Source: Chloroflexota bacterium
Lineage (GTDB): Bacteria; Chloroflexota; Anaerolineae; Promineifilales; Promineifilaceae
Assembly (NCBI GenBank): GCA_020628815.1
Contig: JAHDEN010000003.1
Span: 1-64,000, forward strand
Direction: 5' to 3'
Length of the DNA stretch: 64,000 bases
The notes beneath the pieces were generated by a model that made no database searches, had not been told where the DNA came from, and saw only the letters and a program-made list of their open reading frames with translations. Of this stretch, positions 61,411-64,000 are shown one piece after another. A program made the translations under genes and the position numbers. Within the stretch, counting starts at the first letter, position 1. Each line of letters starts with the position of its first letter.

Positions 61411-64000
61411 TTGTCTCAAAAAAATAAGCTATTAAACAAAAATATTAGATTTTCGATCCTAATTCTTTTAGGCCTGCTGTTTAGCGCACAATTATCAAGC
61501 GCTCAATCAATTGAAGGTTGGGATCAAGCGGTCAATTTATCTAAGTCTGGAGCCACATCAAACCCTATCTTGATTTCTAGCCCTTCTGGGCCGTTGTTTG
61601 CCTTTTGGAAAAACTCGGCCGATGGGTACTACTATGCAGAGAATCAAAATAGCGAATGGGGTAACCCTGTTCGTGGAGATTTTCCGTTTGCGACCCGAGC
61701 TTACACGGTTGATTTGCCCCCTAATGCACCAACACCTTTGTATGATCCAGCCATTACAGCGGACCAAAATCAAGGGTTTCATGCCTTTTGGGTCAACGAA
61801 GACGAAGAGCTTGAATATAGCCGCTATACCCAAGGGGATATTAGCCGCTTAGATTCGTGGTCGTTTCCGGCCGACATGGACCGATCTGTGGCTGAGGCAA
61901 CAGCTTTCACCACAACCGATAACGAAATCCACTTGGCCTATGTCAAAAAAGATAGAGGGGCAAGCGCTGGTATTTATCACAGATTTTCTGCAGATGGTGG
62001 GGCAAGCTGGAGTAATGCCATCCAGATTTACTCATCATCATTTTTTGGGCAAGCTACGCTAGATTCGGCCGACATGCAGTTCTTTGAGAATGGACAAGAC
62101 GTTTATTTTGTCTGGAACGACGCCTTCACAGAACAAGTATTTTTGTCCGAATTTGGGACCGGCTCATGGTCAACGGCTCAAATCATCGATAGCCGGAAAC
62201 AAGTAGATTCTGCTAACGTCGCCGGGCCACAAAACATTAAAGGTGTTTCACTCGCTGGTGAGCTCCACGTATTTTGGGTATCGGGTCATGACGATGACAA
62301 ATGTTCACTGTTTACCCGCCGTTCAGAAGATTCTGGCGAATCTTGGACCTTTCCTAGCAAACTTGTTGTAGAAACAGATGTTTGTGTTGATAACTACAAC
62401 ATCGAAAAAAATGGCTCAGGGTTGATCCTGCACACTTTCTCACCTAATAAAGCTGAAGTACGCAACTTTGAAGAAGGAGCTTGGAGCAAAGCTGCACCTC
62501 AAACAGATTTGCTTGGATTTGTTGATCCGGTAAATTTCCGGTCGGTCCGGGCTACTTGTAAACATCAATTTGAAATTTTTGAAGGCGAGTTGTTTAGCCT
62601 TGTGTGTGGTGTCGGTGGAACGGAAGACATTTGGTCTACCGCGATTCTGCTTGATGATTTAGCCACTCCTGACTTGGTTCCGTCTAAATGGACCGACAGC
62701 ATTCAAATCGGGACTGAGGATGCACAAATTTTTACTCCGGAAATTGTGGCTGATCCCAATGGGGAGTTGCATGCATTCTGGGTGCAAAATGGACAAGGGT
62801 ACTCTGATAAGCCGCTGATCCAAGAGCAAGGCGATGGTGTCTACTACTCAAAAGGGTTAAGTAATAATTGGTCTACCCCAATCAACATTCTGAGCACAGA
62901 TGGGGGAAATTCCAACCCGTCGGCCGGGTATCATGCCCCAACTAAAAATTTAATGGTTGCTTGGGAAGATAGTATCAATCAACAGCTGCTGTTTAGCAAA
63001 GTATCAGCAACTAGCGCCGTTAATTGGCAAGATTGGTCTGATCCTGTTGCACTGCCTGCGCCATTCCCAAATCCATCCCACCCGGCACTTTCAATTACCG
63101 ATGATGGAACGCTCATCGTGACTTATTCTGTTCCTTATAACGAGGGGCAAGGACTTTATCTTGTTGTTTCAGAAGACAATGGTGAGTCATGGTCAGACCC
63201 GATTTCGCTTTTAGATATTGAAGGTGCTTGGGACATTTTGATCGAGCCGCGCGTAATCGCTACTGATTTGAACAATTTGCACATCGCTTTTGTCAATCAA
63301 ATAGGGACGTCTGATCCGATTAGAAACGAGCTGTATTACATGTTTGCGAACTTGGTTAACTTCACGTCAGGTGAAGTTGAAGTGTCCGTGCCAAGCTTGG
63401 TGCAGAACCAGCTGCTCGAATCAAACAACGTCCTTTCTTATGAGCTTGAAAAAGACGAACGAAACAACGTTGTTCACCTGATTTGGCAAGAATGGAATGG
63501 AACTCAACCTAACCTATGGGGAATAACCTTTAGACAAAACGGGACAGTCTCATCAGATCCAGCCCAGATTTCTGGATTCGGATTCCCAGTGGGCAACCTT
63601 TCCACCGCGTATGACTCTCGGAATGGCTTGCATTTGGCTCAAATGTTTTTAGAGACAGTTGACGGAGAAGATGAATTAGCCACCTATAGCTGGTTCTATG
63701 ATTCATCTACGGAAAGCTGGGAGCTAGAAGGATCAACAACGTTGCCAGATGTTTCTTATTCAGAATTTAATACGCAAATGGCGTTGGGAATAAATTCGTC
63801 TGATAGCAAAAATGTTTTGTTTTCTGGCTACATCGTTGAAGAAGGGCGACCCGAGCAAGGGGTGTTCTTTGTATCAAAAGATGTTGAGAAACTTGCACCT
63901 GCTATTGCCGGTTCAGATACGACAAGCGGCGCTGACGTTAATAGCGACACCGCTGTTAACCCAGAGCTAGAATCGACTGAAGTTGAAGAAGAAGCCGAAG
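61411..64000 (+). CDS. Secreted BNR-repeat (sialidase-like) surface protein, 3' end beyond window
   Basis: Open frame of 863 codons running off the window. Start at TTG 61411, chosen because GAGG at 61402-61405 sits five bases upstream and the product opens with a signal peptide (IRFSILILLGLLFSAQLSSA). The mature part is a beta-propeller-like chain with BNR/Asp-box repeats: SADGGASWSNA, SEDSGESWTFP, SEDNGESWSDP, with repeated short blocks such as HAFWVNE and HAFWVQN. Near the window end it turns acidic and Ser/Thr-rich (VEEEAEE), which looks like the start of a stalk. Asp-box proteins include sialidases and glycan-binding proteins; the catalytic Arg triad could not be assigned. It lies after the radical SAM gene and a terminator-like hairpin. 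Confidence 0.85.
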   Translation, partial: MSQKNKLLNKNIRFSILILLGLLFSAQLSSAQSIEGWDQAVNLSKSGATSNPILISSPSGPLFAFWKNSADGYYYAENQNSEWGNPVRGDFPFATRAYTVDLPPNAPTPLYDPAITADQNQGFHAFWVNEDEELEYSRYTQGDISRLDSWSFPADMDRSVAEATAFTTTDNEIHLAYVKKDRGASAGIYHRFSADGGASWSNAIQIYSSSFFGQATLDSADMQFFENGQDVYFVWNDAFTEQVFLSEFGTGSWSTAQIIDSRKQVDSANVAGPQNIKGVSLAGELHVFWVSGHDDDKCSLFTRRSEDSGESWTFPSKLVVETDVCVDNYNIEKNGSGLILHTFSPNKAEVRNFEEGAWSKAAPQTDLLGFVDPVNFRSVRATCKHQFEIFEGELFSLVCGVGGTEDIWSTAILLDDLATPDLVPSKWTDSIQIGTEDAQIFTPEIVADPNGELHAFWVQNGQGYSDKPLIQEQGDGVYYSKGLSNNWSTPINILSTDGGNSNPSAGYHAPTKNLMVAWEDSINQQLLFSKVSATSAVNWQDWSDPVALPAPFPNPSHPALSITDDGTLIVTYSVPYNEGQGLYLVVSEDNGESWSDPISLLDIEGAWDILIEPRVIATDLNNLHIAFVNQIGTSDPIRNELYYMFANLVNFTSGEVEVSVPSLVQNQLLESNNVLSYELEKDERNNVVHLIWQEWNGTQPNLWGITFRQNGTVSSDPAQISGFGFPVGNLSTAYDSRNGLHLAQMFLETVDGEDELATYSWFYDSSTESWELEGSTTLPDVSYSEFNTQMALGINSSDSKNVLFSGYIVEEGRPEQGVFFVSKDVEKLAPAIAGSDTTSGADVNSDTAVNPELESTEVEEEAE

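Overview
The window reads like a chromosomal segment of a filamentous or anaerobic-type Chloroflexota (Anaerolineae-like) bacterium. This rests on family content, not on a marker gene: DUF2723 and DUF4012 wall/glycosylation proteins, gingipain-type C25 peptidases with FN3 partners, secreted proteins with Thr/Pro-rich linkers, one secreted protein ending in an FLPFVIK-like tail, and P-loop ATPases of the GPRRxGKSSLL kind. Base composition is middling, yet the palindrome CGGCCG recurs several times per kilobase in most genes and in several intergenic gaps, like the HIP1 palindrome of cyanobacteria.

Layout. 0-9.1 kb (+): the 3' part of a UvrD-type helicase, then an ATPase fused to an OmpR-type DNA-binding domain, a 1644-residue outside-propeller/inside-ATPase membrane protein, and a small PH-domain protein. 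9.4-14.2 kb (-): a membrane-anchored PP2C-like protein that lacks key metal-binding residues, and a RecQ helicase with a TPR-type front. 14.4-20.2 kb: a YceI lipoprotein, rpe (probably CTG-started), class II fructose-bisphosphate aldolase, ctaB with a thioredoxin-fold partner and an unknown gene, a lone receiver protein and a phospholipase C-like protein. 20.4-25.8 kb: a SanA-like protein, then ornithine cyclodeaminase-like, carbamoylase-like, mtnA and MFS genes that look like one catabolic/uptake unit. 25.9-29.5 kb (-): TetR, acyl-CoA dehydrogenase, enoyl-CoA hydratase and two small unknown proteins, one with HExxH.

29.5-43.5 kb (-): an envelope block made of an SH3b protein, DUF4012, DUF2723 and GT2 proteins. 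A six-gene run follows with two C25 peptidases, two FN3-type membrane proteins, a PqqD-like protein and a small membrane protein. 43.7-50.4 kb: radA, a secreted TAP-type hydrolase, a Rieske protein, a CARDB/sorbosone dehydrogenase lipoprotein and galT. 50.8-64 kb: an NRPS-like A-T-TE protein with eroded active sites, an O-antigen ligase, GmhB-like phosphatase, hexapeptide acyltransferase, GT2, a radical SAM protein and an unfinished BNR-repeat surface protein. This last part has fewer CGGCCG sites and is more AT-rich by eye, and reads as a surface glycan locus.

The best candidates for undescribed biology are: the paired ATPases at 2.4-8.7 kb, which could form a histidine-kinase-free membrane-to-DNA signalling route; the C25/FN3/PqqD operon; the eroded NRPS-like protein; a 168-bp structured repeat present twice downstream of unrelated genes; and the iterated CGGCCG palindrome. 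No rRNA, tRNA, CRISPR array or complete insertion sequence was seen. All family assignments are from reading motifs without database searches.
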